The notes: generated by a model from the letters alone, not told the origin. A DNA stretch of 64,000 nucleotides from Saprospiraceae bacterium (GCA_022842725.1 JALHOZ010000007.1:104665-168664); one strand, 5' to 3'. Shown: positions 12,001 to 18,544, numbered from the stretch's first letter. Translations and numbers: made by a program.

Positions 12001-12079
12001 CAAAAACTAAAATAAAGAATAAAACAGAAAACAGCAACCATTGAAAACGTTGACGGGACCTAACAATTTGATTTTTCAT
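1..12079 (-). CDS. Giant secreted DUF11 / SdrD_B repeat protein, C-terminus beyond the window
   Basis: The frame opens at an ATG at 12079 and stays open to the window edge, giving 4026 codons without a stop. Residues 1-32 form a signal peptide (hydrophobic FSVLFFILVF, ending INAQ). An SdrD_B-like unit follows (TGTVFRDYNGDGI). Residues about 150-620 look like a beta-propeller (for example DISEDGRWLYVVNLYDRKLY). A second SdrD_B unit sits near residue 630 (IGNVVWSDVDRDGI). Nine DUF11 domains (FDLAL-K / DIALNK starts, NQGN cores) span about 775-2190, four SdrD_B units (SIGNQVW) about 2190-2860, five more DUF11 about 2860-3700, and three SdrD_B units (GDTVWKDLNGNG type) reach the edge. Linkers are very rich in Asp (DEDDHDP, DSDPDND), suggesting calcium binding. 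These families form stalk-like surface adhesins. A T9SS tail would be expected beyond the edge but is not visible. The function as an adhesin is inference. Confidence 0.93.
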   Translation of the reverse strand, partial: MKNQIVRSRQRFQWLLFSVLFFILVFGQINAQITGTVFRDYNGDGIRQSGEPLRGDIIVKFYTNGTLPVKDVLVGSATTASDGTYSFNPPSYPVRIEFEIPDGFCNLSPVQDFSAGNGNTYGTAVQFATGPGVHNFIITYPADFALTDNPPTFTTCFVNGDPLVPGTSGASDAFVGMNYLDNGHGANSGYYPSNPNGGPMGPPHTILGTAAQVGSVWGVAISKQSRKIFTSALLKRHAGLGPLGGGGIYMIDPDDYSTSYNYNWLDFDSDLNIPTSNESGVYTNALIASNQVQFSPVIGTNAQRGMTGNKLDPSQDAAAWEQVGKVSFGDLDISEDGRWLYVVNLYDRKLYQMDLVDPFNPVAPVLADVGTKVKGFTIPDPCSGSAGEHMPFAVKVTRGKVFVGLVCNGQALNGTVVGGVNDLMGHIYEFDVATETFNLTPVLSFPLNYRNSTPNRWLPWTNQFQSYFEGAGFPMITDIEFDGKGNMIIGMVDRRGHQAGWYNYDLNGTGSYAIAVVGDLLQGLRDPNSATCQYSIQFTPEFYKDDKFHPEPVNGGLAVHRTSTVDNTIVTYMDPVWIWSGGTMRFDNLTGNQIGDGYEIYFNPAGADVGTFGKAAGIGDIETLGEVPLLEIGNVVWSDVDRDGIQDPDEPVLSGIIVELVNANGTVVGTSTTDSDGGYYFNYTNTNDPDGNGTLGPQPYTDYTIRISSTQYNTFGVNGSPLEGFVLTLTNESGVGLSDYSDNDAGLVGGIAEIAITTAGPAENNHTFDFGFYPTTFDLALAKTTSLTLPVAIGQDVPFTITVTNQGTDIVNSISVTDYIPAGYIFNAVDNPNWTGSFPTVNYTASVANGLLPAPGVAVGASFNIPLILEVAPTANANNINNFAEITGGTDVVANDATDDIDSTPDNDPTNDAGGQIRSAADNYIDGDGSGTPGDGVAATDEDDHDGATVRFIDVALVKDISPASPPPYQYGSQITYIITVSNQSNEAVYNIEIEDDLPSGFSFSPNNGWVETTPGILTNTITGPLAPGASASVDLILTIIQSNQPNAWVNQAQVSGFEDENGDPIGDRDIDSDPGNGPSGGTEDDDDNEVIEIFDLALQKRLVTTPPYSYGQTHIFEIEVFNQGNVPASNIIVKDFIPAGYSYVANNGWTGAYPNIQNTIAGPIAPGASAVLTLELTLQPTGSGDFTNYAEIAAGDGPSGPGFDADSNPDSDTGDERDVQPGDPDDDNINGGGPNAGEDEDDHDPAGPSIFDLALRKIVDTALPSYSYGQDVMYTITVFNQGNIPARDIVVRDTIPCGFEFDPSDPANIGWTQSGQVITNTITSVLNPGQFTQVMVNYIVRPCYTDPATAWTNYAEISAAVNDETGLPGDDIDSDPDDNMSNDNGGVPDFNGVMSGTDNTINNENGDEDDHDPHQIQVFDLALRKVLTTAGPYSYGQLLTFTIDVFNQGNVTAQNIVISDYLPSGYSFVANNGWTSAGPGLLQNTIAGPLAPGAFTTLTLQLTLETGANQTSWNNYAEVSATQDDQGNNRNDDADSVSDTNPNNDNPVIPGDPNDDLITGLGPNAGEDQDDHDPAAPVVVDIALNKTVTTAGPYSYGQTVSYDITLTNQGNIPLTNIVVKDELPCGMTYSGGSQPWTVVGNEASTTYTGLLQPFTSATITISVTLNECYTNPGTAWNNIAQVVSMEDEDGDDVSDDDVDSDPDNDDPTEDDQDDETLQIFDLALTKVIATPAPYTYGQLLTFDITVSNQGNTTAQNIVISDYLPQGYSFVANNGWTSAGPGLLQNTIAGPVEPGTSTTLTLELTLETGVSQTSWDNYAEVTSAEDNGGNDVDHDADSNPDSDPNNDNPVTPGDPDDDNVTGGGPNAGEDEDDHDPAGIDIIDIALNKTITTAGPYSYGQTVSYDITLTNQGNVPLTNIVVKDELPCGMTYSGGSQPWTVVGNEASTTYTGLLQPFTSATITISVTLNECYTDPASAWTNIAQVVSMEDEDGDDVSDDDIDSDPDNDDPSEDDQDDETLVIHDVAITKTAPTGSFNVGDNVTFVLSVFNQGNYPLDSVQITDYIPSGFTFVPNNNWVSAGSNAVLTATSGNGLLPLSGLQPGSFVEYPIVLTIAVGANINNVVNLSEISGSSDTTDPDQGEDADSTPDNDPDNDNDVTPGDPDDDTITGGGPDENEDEDDSDPATIELINYSIGNQVWLDANNNGIIDGTESGIQNVVVDLYYFNPNTMNYVLIQSTTTNANGLYLFDTLNQGNYLVALNANNFTTGQPFSNYVSSTGSGPLNLTTGTYEDITNQINAGNNIDSDDNGVLNGQGFLPGAIVSNVVTLGDGEPTGENPDNDTSGALDQNSNLTIDFGLVPMHSIGNQVWVDINNNGTYDSGEAPLQGVEVVLHYVDPVSGTCIVVDTLYTDVNGYYLFDSLITGQYIVEVTAGNFASGQPLEGFASSTGNGAIVGNDSLINPENGTDSDDNGILNGNPMFVGSVVSDTLTLGNNEPLNEDPDNDTSGALDSNSNLTVDFGFIPLMSIGNQVWNDANNDGLINGLEVGIVNVVVNLHYVDPVTGDCSIIATTITDMNGLYLFDSLIQGQYIVEIVAANFNAGGPLSGLSSSTGGGILNTSSGIYEDGSNPVDPDNGADSDDNGLLNGNPMFVGSVVSDTLNLVWNGSPLNENPNNDNSGATDENSDLTIDFGFYTMYSIGNQVWIDNNYNGIIDNGETGISGVTVELHQVDPITGNCILVTSTITGANGVYLFDSLLIGEYIVVIPGSQMMPGGPLEDYLSSTGTFNAGGPYETPGVGANTNIDSDDNGTFNTNPMFFFGVVSDTIRLGDAPEPTGENPNNDNSGALDQNSNLTIDFGFIPKVFDLALRKEKVSPVQVTAYGDVVEFDITIFNQGNLDAQNVVITDYIPAGFTLHPSSTGWTMVGPNAEYTITSVIPANTSTVVKIFLEVQMTNQVGGYINFAEISEAMDTLGNSSNPAVFSPYGTLVDVDSTPDDTNGNDGGGEPEGPSDNAVAGNGSGPIGSGPASGDEDDHDPALVEIIDIALRKTVVTPGPYQYNQNITYNIEVFNQGNVDLYNIEVSDYIPAGLVFVQALNPNWTVNGSQIVRTIAGPLAEQTSTVVSVVLRTRAMVPGASATANSWTNGAEISYMENEDGDDITGDDVDSDGDADPNNDPTVDDEINGDPNDPNTPNDEDDDDIAFIEIFDLALRKTLVTTPPYSYNSTHTFTIEVFNQGNVPATNIVVNDFVPVGYGFAANNGWNITGPGTIQNTIAGPVMPGGSATLTLQLTLLQSDGGERNWINYAEIASGNGPNGPGFDADSSPNSNGANENAVVPGGPGDNNIESTGDGDTGSQDDHDPAGPSIFDLALTKVATTAAPSYSYGQVVTYEIEVFNQGNVAAGSIQVSDYIPCGLVFEPGLPNNALWNLVAPNRAAMDMNIILAPGASTTVLLDLRVRECYTDPETAWTNYAEITLATDVTTGNQGQDIDSDPDATNGNDPGGEPDFNGVPSGTDNTINNENGDEDDHDPHQIQVFDLALQKVVDFRGPYMIGETATFRITVYNQGNVPAENIVVNDYIRSGFTFPANPGWTMVTAPTPAADGLLQYTIGGPLFPGASQEIVLQLVIALDANPAETDWFNYAEINSSQDDQGNNRNDDADSSPNSDTPYENEVLPDGPWDNVIDGGGPLVNEDEDDHDPEKVIVVGGLGDTVWKDLNGNGIQNVGEPGVRNVIVRLQDCNGNNLRTTLTDASGFYFFDNLIPGNYNVRFDITGLAPGCQYTLPNQGSNDELDSDVNLQGLAPCTYITGGEYDSTFDAGILVLAALGDFVWHDLNGNGIQNVGEPGLPGVIVNLYRADGTLYGTTTTNSNGFYIFENLYPGDYYVRFFGPNGFELTLPNVGADVSDSDVDGSNGVGTTAITTLVSGERDLTWDAGFYTCIPVGEVVWYDFNKNDIRDNSENGINGLEVNIFRRVGSVWQLFGTMYTGHKPGTPSDDGYWKFCVPPGTYYVNVDMPALGLVRVRPNVGGDP
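3979..5505 (-). repeat. Four tandem SdrD_B units (about 163-171 codons each)
   Basis: The CCTGATTNCC signature (coding for GNQVW) recurs at 5491, 4981, 4492 and 3979, that is at 510, 489 and 513 bp spacing, all multiples of three. Each unit carries SIGNQVW, a YLFDSL core, DSDDNG, and a closing NPDNDTSGALDQNSNLTIDFG-like stretch. The units resemble Cna-B/SdrD_B folds, which form rod-like, often calcium-stabilised stalks. Confidence 0.85.
6028..7833 (-). repeat. Tandem 903-bp two-domain repeat inside the giant gene
   Basis: Two consecutive blocks (about 6028-6930 and 6931-7833) are direct repeats with a constant 903-bp offset. I measured it at two separate anchors, the start of the TTTC(A/G)TC(A/G)TC segment and the CAATGCAAGATC segment. 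Each block encodes two DUF11 domains plus Asp-rich linkers, 301 residues. The proteins are nearly identical, with about eight differences across the roughly 135-residue second domain, while the DNA differs mainly at third codon positions. Confidence 0.85.
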
Positions 12080-12503
12080 TTGAGAATGATTTGAACAAAA
12101 AAGATATAAAAATTACTTTTTTGATTCTATTCTCATGTAATACTTCAGCTGTAAAAATGCTTGCACATCTTACCCTTTTATATTTCTCTTATGTGGTTGG
12201 TACTTAAATCAGCGGCAAATATATAAATAAATTTTAATATGTTGTTTTTTTAGAAAAAAAAATTACCTTTTTTTCTTATATTTTTTAAAAAACACGATTT
12301 TTAGTACATATTTTCAATATTCATATCCTTTTTTGACTATGACACCTGGTTCATGTCAATATTCCTGAATTTTATATGTTTATAAGAAATATTAACCAAA
12401 ATTCAGGTTTTAACATGTTTTTAGAACAGCAACAAACTATTAAATAAAATCTGATTTTTTTCAAATTGAATAGCTTCTTTATGACTTCTTACAAAATTTT
12501 ATG

Positions 12504-12538
12504 CAAAAAAAAAGCATGTGGTTTCCGACACCACATGC
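12504..12538 (-). terminator. Intrinsic terminator (second of two)
   Basis: A perfect 9-bp stem (GCATGTGGT 12514-12522 with ACCACATGC 12530-12538) with a 7-nt loop is followed on the minus strand by nine T residues. It lies about 280 bp downstream of the 12822-15971 gene. Confidence 0.8.
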
Positions 12539-12734
12539 CCAAGTGAATAGTTCGATCAGATCTTTATCCGATCTAAAATTCGAGAATGCTATGATGTATT
12601 AAATCTTTTGTAGTTCAGCACACCTGAAATATTTATTACATTATCATAGACACAAACATGTGGCTTATACCCCCATACAAAAAAATAATTTTCACTTATT
12701 TCTTTTCTTAACACCCAAAAACGACCCTTTAAGA

Positions 12735-12767
12735 AACAAAAAAGTCCGGTGAAAAACTCCACCGGAC
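12735..12767 (-). terminator. Intrinsic terminator of the 12822-15971 gene
   Basis: An 8-bp GC-rich stem (GTCCGGTG 12744-12751 with CACCGGAC 12760-12767) is followed on the minus strand by a TTTTTTGTTTC tract. It is about 55 bp after the stop codon of the upstream gene. Confidence 0.85.
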
Positions 12768-12821
12768 CTTATCTAATCCTTACTAATTTATTAAGATGCC
12801 CGTATCGGGCCTATGCATCAA

Positions 12822-15800
12822 TTAATGGATTACTACCAATTTTTTGGTAGCTTTTTGTTTTCCTGATCTGATTTCTACTGAATATAAACCGTTAACGAGT
12901 ACTGAAACATCAATCGTTGTTTGATTGGCAGAACTCATATCTTTAGTCATAATCAACTGACCAAAAGAATTATAAACACTCAAATCAACTTTTTGACCTG
13001 CTTCAGTCAATGTAAAATCTACAACAACTTTATCTGTGGAAGGGTTTGGTGAAAGGGTGAAATTTTTCACAAAATTAATTTGATCTGCATTCACGGTATT
13101 TTCAACCACATAAGGACCAAATGTTTTTTCGCATCCATTTTCATCTTTTACAACCAAAGTATAGCTACCTGCTCCTATTTTGTCAAGGTCTTTAGTGTCG
13201 GCACCGTTTGACCATTGATAAGTATAAGAACCTGTTCCACCGGTTACTTCTGGATGAACTGAACCCTGACCATTGCCATTGACTTCGTTGATGATTTCAA
13301 CTGATGTTTGTACCATTTCACTTGGTTGTGTGATTTCATGTGTGATTTCGACCACATTACCATGAGCGTCTGATACCAACGCCTTATAAATACCTGCAGA
13401 CAATCCTGTCAACTCGAAAGAAGTGCTTGCAAAACCATTGGGTCCTTCCCAAACGATTTCATAATCAGGCAATCCTCCTTCAGGTGTTACAATAATACTT
13501 CCGTTCTGACCATTAAAACAAGAAACCTGAGTAACTGCTTCTGTGGTTTTTAATGTAGTAACATATAATATCTCGGTACAAGTCACATTATCACCACATT
13601 CATTGGTTGCTGTAAGGCATATAGTATATAATCCGGTAACATCATATTTAACATTTACTTCCGGATCTGTTGACGTAGTGCCATTACCCAAATCCCAAAG
13701 TATGGTGACTCCTTCTCCTGTTACGGTAGAGGTAAGCTCAAGGTTTTCACCTTCCTGCTCATATACAAATGATGAGACCGGAAGATTAGTGTCTTCTTCC
13801 ACCGTTACGGCTCTGTTGGTTGTACATCCGTTGGCATTGTTGACTACGCTCAGATTGTACACTCCTCCACTATTGACAACAGGTGTCAGCGTATTTTCGC
13901 CGGACACAATATTTCCGTTTGTGGTTGTCCAGATAATGGTAAAGTCCTCAGGATTACCCTGTAACGTTGCCAAAAGACCTACTTCAGCTTGTGTACAGGT
14001 AACTTCAGCAGGATCTGAAACACTAACCTGAGGCAAGTCTGCTGATGCCGTAACCGTGGCAGTTCTTTGAGTAACACAACCATTGTCGCCGGTTACACTT
14101 GCCTGTATTTCACCAACAACTGAAACGGTTACACAATTAGCTGTGATTTCCTCTTCTCCGATAGTCCAAACGATTGATAATAATGTATCCGTTGTTCCAC
14201 ATAATTCAACACTTGTCTGAGTACAGGTAATTTCACCATTGGTGACCGAAAGCGGAGGCAAAGCTACATTTTCAGCCAAAGCTTTGGTTGTCGTTTTTAT
14301 ACATCCATTGGAAGTGTTGGTTACCTGAAGCTGATAATCTCCCGGTTCATTAACTACAGGTGTCAGTGAAGTCTCGCCTGAAACAATATTACCATTTGCA
14401 GTTGACCATAAATAGGTATAATCTGAACCCTGAGAAGAACCTGTACCATCCAAAGTTCTTTGGGTAGCAATACAAGTTAATGGCTGAGCATCAGCTACCA
14501 AAGCCTGTGGTAATACACCATTCATAACAACAACCGTCGATGCTTCATTAAAACACTGATTGGTGGTATTGGTCACTTTTAAGGTATATGTACCCGCAGC
14601 ATTCACCACAGCATTTAAAGAATTGGCTCCTGATACAATCTGACCATTCTGAGTTGTCCACAAATAGGTGATATTCTGACCGGTAGCCGAACCCTGACCT
14701 GTCACTGTTGTTGTCAATTGTGTACATGACAAATTACCTTGCGTCGCTGCTACTGCATTAGGTCCCGGGATTTGTTCGATAAAAAATTCTCCTGTATACA
14801 AACATCCGTTTGCATCGGTCACATTATAGTCATAAGTGCCTATCGCTAAATTATAGAAATAAGGGTCATTTTGTGGAGTACCACCCATGTCATAAAGGTA
14901 AGGTGCCGTTCCAAACAATCCGGATAATTCTACATATCCTTCATCATCATTACAAGGTGCGTCAAAAGTGTATGCTGTACCAAATAATGTAATAGGTTCC
15001 GTAATGTCAAAGGTGTTGACCACATCACAATCATATCCGTCAATAACAGTTACCGTGTAGTTTCCAGGACTTAGATTTTCAATTCGTTGTGTTGTTTCAC
15101 CGTTATCCCATTCGTATGTATACGTTCCGCTACCACCTTCAGCAGATACCTCAAGGATTCCGTTTCCGTCTCCATTACAAAGCACATTAATCCGCTCTTC
15201 CAGATTGGCCTCCAAATCAGGAACTCCTTCTACTATAAAATCTTCTGTGTCAACAAAATATCCGTTACTGTCTGTAATTCTGCAATTGTAAGTACCTGAT
15301 TGCAAGTTGCTGATTGTCGGAGAACTTGGTCCACCGGATGACCATTGGTAAAATTTACTACCGAAACCATCAGTTACATTAAGAGAAACAGAACCGTTTC
15401 CTCTGCAGGTATTATCTTCTACCGTAGCTGTATAATCCATAGCAAAAGATTCAAACAACCAGGTTTCCCATTGAGAAACAGATCGTTGTCCTACTTCAAA
15501 AACTCTTTTGTCCTGAGCTCTGATGCCGTATAATGTTGGAAAATAGGTTATTTGATATTGATTTCGTACTTCATTAGTCAATAAATCAATAATAGGGTAA
15601 GGAGTTCCTGTAACCCAGTCACCCTGAGTTCCACCCTGACATGTCGGCAATCCATACAAACAAGGTGTTGTTGTATTAATATCGGCCTCAATAAAAAATA
15701 CCATGATTTCATCCGTTCCGTTTGGACCGTATAAATTCCACAAGTTAGACAAAGCATGGGTATTGTGGTAATTCCAACAAGGTCCGCACCAGGTAGCGGA

Positions 15801-15971
15801 AAAATCTAAAATAACGTGTTTTCCGGAATTTAAAATATTGTGCAGATTGTGGGTATTCCCATTCAAATCTGTTAATGTCCAGTTAGGCGCAACCGTACCA
15901 TCTGGTAACACTGCTTTTGCCTGATAACTTCCGAATAAGATAAAAAACAAAAAAAGGTATACGTGTTTCAT
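12822..15971 (-). CDS. Thioredoxin-fold / PKD / SprB-like repeat protein with T9SS sorting domain
   Basis: This 1049-residue protein has a signal peptide (about residues 1-20, ending QAKA) and then a TlpA/thioredoxin-like domain (about 20-160) with a redox WCGPC motif, Cys62 and Cys65. From about 175 to 960 it carries SprB-like repeats (LSPGNYTVTVIDG type) and PKD/Ig-like domains rich in TYLWTT and VVN elements. The C-terminal ~75 residues are a type A T9SS sorting domain (LSPNPSTDKVVVDF, LVNGLYSVEI, KKLVVIH). It is therefore predicted to be exported through the T9SS and attached to or released from the surface. A redox domain joined to adhesin-like repeats is unusual but known in Bacteroidota; its substrate is unknown. 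Two terminators follow it, so it is probably monocistronic. Confidence 0.92.
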   Translation of the reverse strand: MKHVYLFLFFILFGSYQAKAVLPDGTVAPNWTLTDLNGNTHNLHNILNSGKHVILDFSATWCGPCWNYHNTHALSNLWNLYGPNGTDEIMVFFIEADINTTTPCLYGLPTCQGGTQGDWVTGTPYPIIDLLTNEVRNQYQITYFPTLYGIRAQDKRVFEVGQRSVSQWETWLFESFAMDYTATVEDNTCRGNGSVSLNVTDGFGSKFYQWSSGGPSSPTISNLQSGTYNCRITDSNGYFVDTEDFIVEGVPDLEANLEERINVLCNGDGNGILEVSAEGGSGTYTYEWDNGETTQRIENLSPGNYTVTVIDGYDCDVVNTFDITEPITLFGTAYTFDAPCNDDEGYVELSGLFGTAPYLYDMGGTPQNDPYFYNLAIGTYDYNVTDANGCLYTGEFFIEQIPGPNAVAATQGNLSCTQLTTTVTGQGSATGQNITYLWTTQNGQIVSGANSLNAVVNAAGTYTLKVTNTTNQCFNEASTVVVMNGVLPQALVADAQPLTCIATQRTLDGTGSSQGSDYTYLWSTANGNIVSGETSLTPVVNEPGDYQLQVTNTSNGCIKTTTKALAENVALPPLSVTNGEITCTQTSVELCGTTDTLLSIVWTIGEEEITANCVTVSVVGEIQASVTGDNGCVTQRTATVTASADLPQVSVSDPAEVTCTQAEVGLLATLQGNPEDFTIIWTTTNGNIVSGENTLTPVVNSGGVYNLSVVNNANGCTTNRAVTVEEDTNLPVSSFVYEQEGENLELTSTVTGEGVTILWDLGNGTTSTDPEVNVKYDVTGLYTICLTATNECGDNVTCTEILYVTTLKTTEAVTQVSCFNGQNGSIIVTPEGGLPDYEIVWEGPNGFASTSFELTGLSAGIYKALVSDAHGNVVEITHEITQPSEMVQTSVEIINEVNGNGQGSVHPEVTGGTGSYTYQWSNGADTKDLDKIGAGSYTLVVKDENGCEKTFGPYVVENTVNADQINFVKNFTLSPNPSTDKVVVDFTLTEAGQKVDLSVYNSFGQLIMTKDMSSANQTTIDVSVLVNGLYSVEIRSGKQKATKKLVVIH

Positions 15972-16222
15972 GCTTTAGGTTTAGGTGATTTATTTAAAAA
16001 CTGCGCTAATGTAGTTTTTTTTTAAATTTTAAAAAAATGATTGTTACAAATTTTTTTTTGGCAATACAAAGGTTCTTTTAAGGACAAAAGCAATTATTCA
16101 GATTATAGCAATATAATATTTTATAAAAAAAATATATACCATATTTTATTATAAATGATGGCTTTAATTTTCTATTATTGCCAAATATTCTTTTGTTAAG
16201 GAAATATTAATTTTTTTTCAAC

Positions 16223-16840
16223 TCAAACAGATAATGTCTTGCTGACAATATGTTCAGATCGATAAAATTCCAATATTTCCGGCAACACTTTTCGAACATG
16301 GGCTTCTGATTTTATGTTGTCATGAAAAACTAAGATGGCTCCGTTTTTACTAATCTTTTTTACCTGTTTAATACATTTTTCAGCATCAAAAGAAGGATCA
16401 AAATCTCCGCTTAAATAGGTCCAAAAAACCAAACAAAATTGTTGTTTGATTTTAAAAAATTGCTGAAGGGACATTTTACCGTACGGAGGTCGGAATAATG
16501 TGCTGTCTATCAAAACTTCAGCTTTTAAAACATCTTCATAATATTGGTCAAAAGAATTTTCCCAACCGTTCAAATGATGAAAAGTATGATTGCCTACACC
16601 ATGACCTTCCTGAATAATTCTGGCATAAATCTTTGGATATTTGCGCACATTATCGCCGACACAAAAAAATGTAGCTTTTTGATTATACTTCTTTAATTCA
16701 TCTAATATATAAGGTGTGACCTCCGGTATAGGGCCGTCATCAAATGTCAGGTGTACTACATTGTCCGTTTTTTCTCCTGACCAGATGACTTCAGGGAAAA
16801 TTTTGCGGAACCAAACCGGTACATGATGGGAATACAACAT
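16223..16840 (-). CDS. Polysaccharide deacetylase (NodB homology domain)
   Basis: This 205-residue protein is essentially one NodB domain. The catalytic motifs are all visible: TFDDGP (motif 1, base Asp and metal Asp), HTFHH (motif 2, metal-binding His pair), RPPYG (motif 3), the D-F-D region (motif 4) and LVFHDN (motif 5, catalytic His). Such enzymes remove N-acetyl groups from peptidoglycan, chitin oligomers or other polysaccharides in a metal-dependent way. No signal peptide is evident, and the start (MLYSHHVPVWF) resembles cytoplasmic or membrane-associated Bacteroidota homologs. It is divergent from gltX with about 100 bp between starts. The exact substrate cannot be told from sequence. 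Confidence 0.9.
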   Translation of the reverse strand: MLYSHHVPVWFRKIFPEVIWSGEKTDNVVHLTFDDGPIPEVTPYILDELKKYNQKATFFCVGDNVRKYPKIYARIIQEGHGVGNHTFHHLNGWENSFDQYYEDVLKAEVLIDSTLFRPPYGKMSLQQFFKIKQQFCLVFWTYLSGDFDPSFDAEKCIKQVKKISKNGAILVFHDNIKSEAHVRKVLPEILEFYRSEHIVSKTLSV

Positions 16841-16847
16841 CTTTGTT

Positions 16848-16878
16848 TTTGAAATTCGGGTTAAATCAACTACTTTTG
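16848..16878 (+). promoter_or_regulatory. Bacteroidota-type promoter for gltX
   Basis: A TTTG at 16848-16851 (-33 element) and TACTTTTG at 16871-16878 (TAnnTTTG -7 element) are separated by 19 bp, matching the Bacteroidota sigma-ABfr consensus. The predicted start of transcription, around 16885, makes the ATG at 16890 an unlikely start and supports the ATG at 16938. Confidence 0.7.
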
Positions 16879-16937
16879 TGCCTTAAAAATTGATATTTCC
16901 CTGCTGTTGTCAGGAAAGCCCAAAGTTATTCATTATT

Positions 16938-18434
16938 ATGTCAATACCAAAAAAAGTAAGGGTTCGTTTTGCACCCAGCCCTACAGGAGCGCTCCACATT
17001 GGAGGCGTCAGAACCGCATTATACAATTATCTTTTTGCCAGACAAAACGGAGGAGACTTTATTCTTCGTATTGAAGATACAGACCAGGGCAGATATGTGC
17101 CCGGTGCAGAGGATTACATCGTCCGCTCACTCGAATGGGCAGGGCTTTCTCCCGACGAAAGTCCTCAAAAAGGTGGACCTTGCGGACCTTATCGTCAGTC
17201 AGAACGAATGTCCATATATAAACAATATGCTGACGAACTCCTTGAAAAAGGGTTTGCCTATTATGCTTTTGACACAGCTGAGGAACTCGATACCAAAAGA
17301 AAGGCTGATCCCGCTTTCAGATATGATGCATCTTCCAGAACTTCATTGAGAAACAGTCTGTCACTGTCACCGGAAGAAACACAAACCCTCCTGAATTCAG
17401 GTCAAAATGTCGTCATCCGAATGAAAATTGATTCCGGTCAGACCATCCACATCCGGGACGAAATCAGAGGCGATGTGTCTTTTCAAAGCGAAGAACTGGA
17501 CGACAAAGTCATCCTCAAAGGGGATGGTATGCCAACCTATCACCTCGCCAATATTGTTGATGACCACCTTATGGAAATTTCACATGTCATAAGAGGTGAA
17601 GAATGGTTACCAAGTACAGCCCATCACGTACTTTTATACCGGTATTTTGACTGGACAGCACCTGTTTTTGCACATCTTCCTTTGATTTTAAAACCGACTG
17701 GACAAGGAAAACTCAGCAAAAGAGACGGCGCTATTTTTGGTTTTCCCGTTTTTCCACTTGATTGGCAGGCAGAAGATGGTTTATACAAGGGTTTTCGGGA
17801 AACAGGATTTTTGCCTGAAGCAGTCATCAATTTTTTAGGCCTCATCGGCTGGAGCCCAGGCACCGATCAGGAAATTTTTTCTAAAGAAGATTTTGTCAAA
17901 GATTTCAGTCTGGAAAGAATCCACAAAGCCGGTGCACGTTTTGACTACGACAAGGCCAAATGGTTTAATCAACACTACATCATTCACAGCCAAAATGAAG
18001 ACCTTGCTCTTCTTATACAAAATGATGTGGAGCAAAAATTTGGAACTTCTTTTACAACGGAATACATATCAGGTGTTTGCGGTCTGATGAAGGAAAGAGT
18101 TCATCTCCATCAGGAAATTTGGGAAAAAGGTTATTTCTTTTTTACAGAAATTTCTGAACACGATTTGGATACAGCAAAACAAAAATGGAATCAGGAAACA
18201 GCCAATCATCTTCATCATATCTCGAAGATGGTTCAGGAAGATATTGAATCCTGTGAAACCACAATCAAACTTTACATCAAAGAACAAAATCTCAAAATGG
18301 GCGAAATCCTTCCTTTGTTGCGGATTGCCGTTTCAGGAAAAGTGCAGGGGCCTGACCTTTTTGGTACCATACGTCTTTTAGGAATTCAAAAAGTTACGGA
18401 CCGGATCTCCGGACTAACAGACATGTTGGCCTGA
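16938..18434 (+). CDS. gltX: Glutamate--tRNA ligase
   Basis: This class I aminoacyl-tRNA synthetase charges tRNA-Glu with glutamate. The protein from this start is 498 residues. The HIGH signature appears as ALHIGG within RFAPSPTGALHIGG near the N-terminus, and the KMSKS loop as KLSKRDG at about residue 260. The sequence GEEWLPSTAHHVLLY is typical of GluRS. The C-terminal third is the anticodon-binding helical region. An in-frame ATG at 16890 would add 16 residues (MIFPCCCQESPKLFII), but it lies within a few bases of the predicted transcription start, and family members begin close to MSIPKKVRVRFAPSP. It is divergent from the deacetylase gene and convergent with pbpC. Confidence 0.96.
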   Translation: MSIPKKVRVRFAPSPTGALHIGGVRTALYNYLFARQNGGDFILRIEDTDQGRYVPGAEDYIVRSLEWAGLSPDESPQKGGPCGPYRQSERMSIYKQYADELLEKGFAYYAFDTAEELDTKRKADPAFRYDASSRTSLRNSLSLSPEETQTLLNSGQNVVIRMKIDSGQTIHIRDEIRGDVSFQSEELDDKVILKGDGMPTYHLANIVDDHLMEISHVIRGEEWLPSTAHHVLLYRYFDWTAPVFAHLPLILKPTGQGKLSKRDGAIFGFPVFPLDWQAEDGLYKGFRETGFLPEAVINFLGLIGWSPGTDQEIFSKEDFVKDFSLERIHKAGARFDYDKAKWFNQHYIIHSQNEDLALLIQNDVEQKFGTSFTTEYISGVCGLMKERVHLHQEIWEKGYFFFTEISEHDLDTAKQKWNQETANHLHHISKMVQEDIESCETTIKLYIKEQNLKMGEILPLLRIAVSGKVQGPDLFGTIRLLGIQKVTDRISGLTDMLA

Positions 18435-18544
18435 GGTAAATGGACAATATCATAATAAGAATGCAGATTTTGACATTCTTTACGTGGTATTGGAGAATTT
18501 ATTATTAAAGTGCAGGTTTACTTTCAACCTGAAACGGTTATTTT

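Larger units (their letters stand above)
12080..12821. other. AT-rich intergenic region
   Basis: This 742-bp gap separates two minus-strand genes. It contains two strong hairpins with T-tracts in the minus direction (listed separately) near the 12822-15971 gene, and an AT-rich stretch with poly-A/T runs ahead of the giant gene that presumably holds its promoter. I could not find a clean TAnnTTTG box for the giant gene. No ORF or RNA gene was recognised. Confidence 0.6.

Noticed and set aside
13543..15533. Plus-strand ORFs opposite the T9SS-tailed gene
   Set aside because: They are antisense to a clear coding frame with recognised domains.
16890..16937. Longer gltX start at 16890
   Set aside because: The transcription start predicted from the promoter is around 16885, and family members begin near the 16938 ATG.
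18513..18531. CAGGTT/AACCTG hairpin between gltX and pbpC as terminator
   Set aside because: The stem is only 6 bp and the T-run is not adjacent, so I did not list it as a firm feature.
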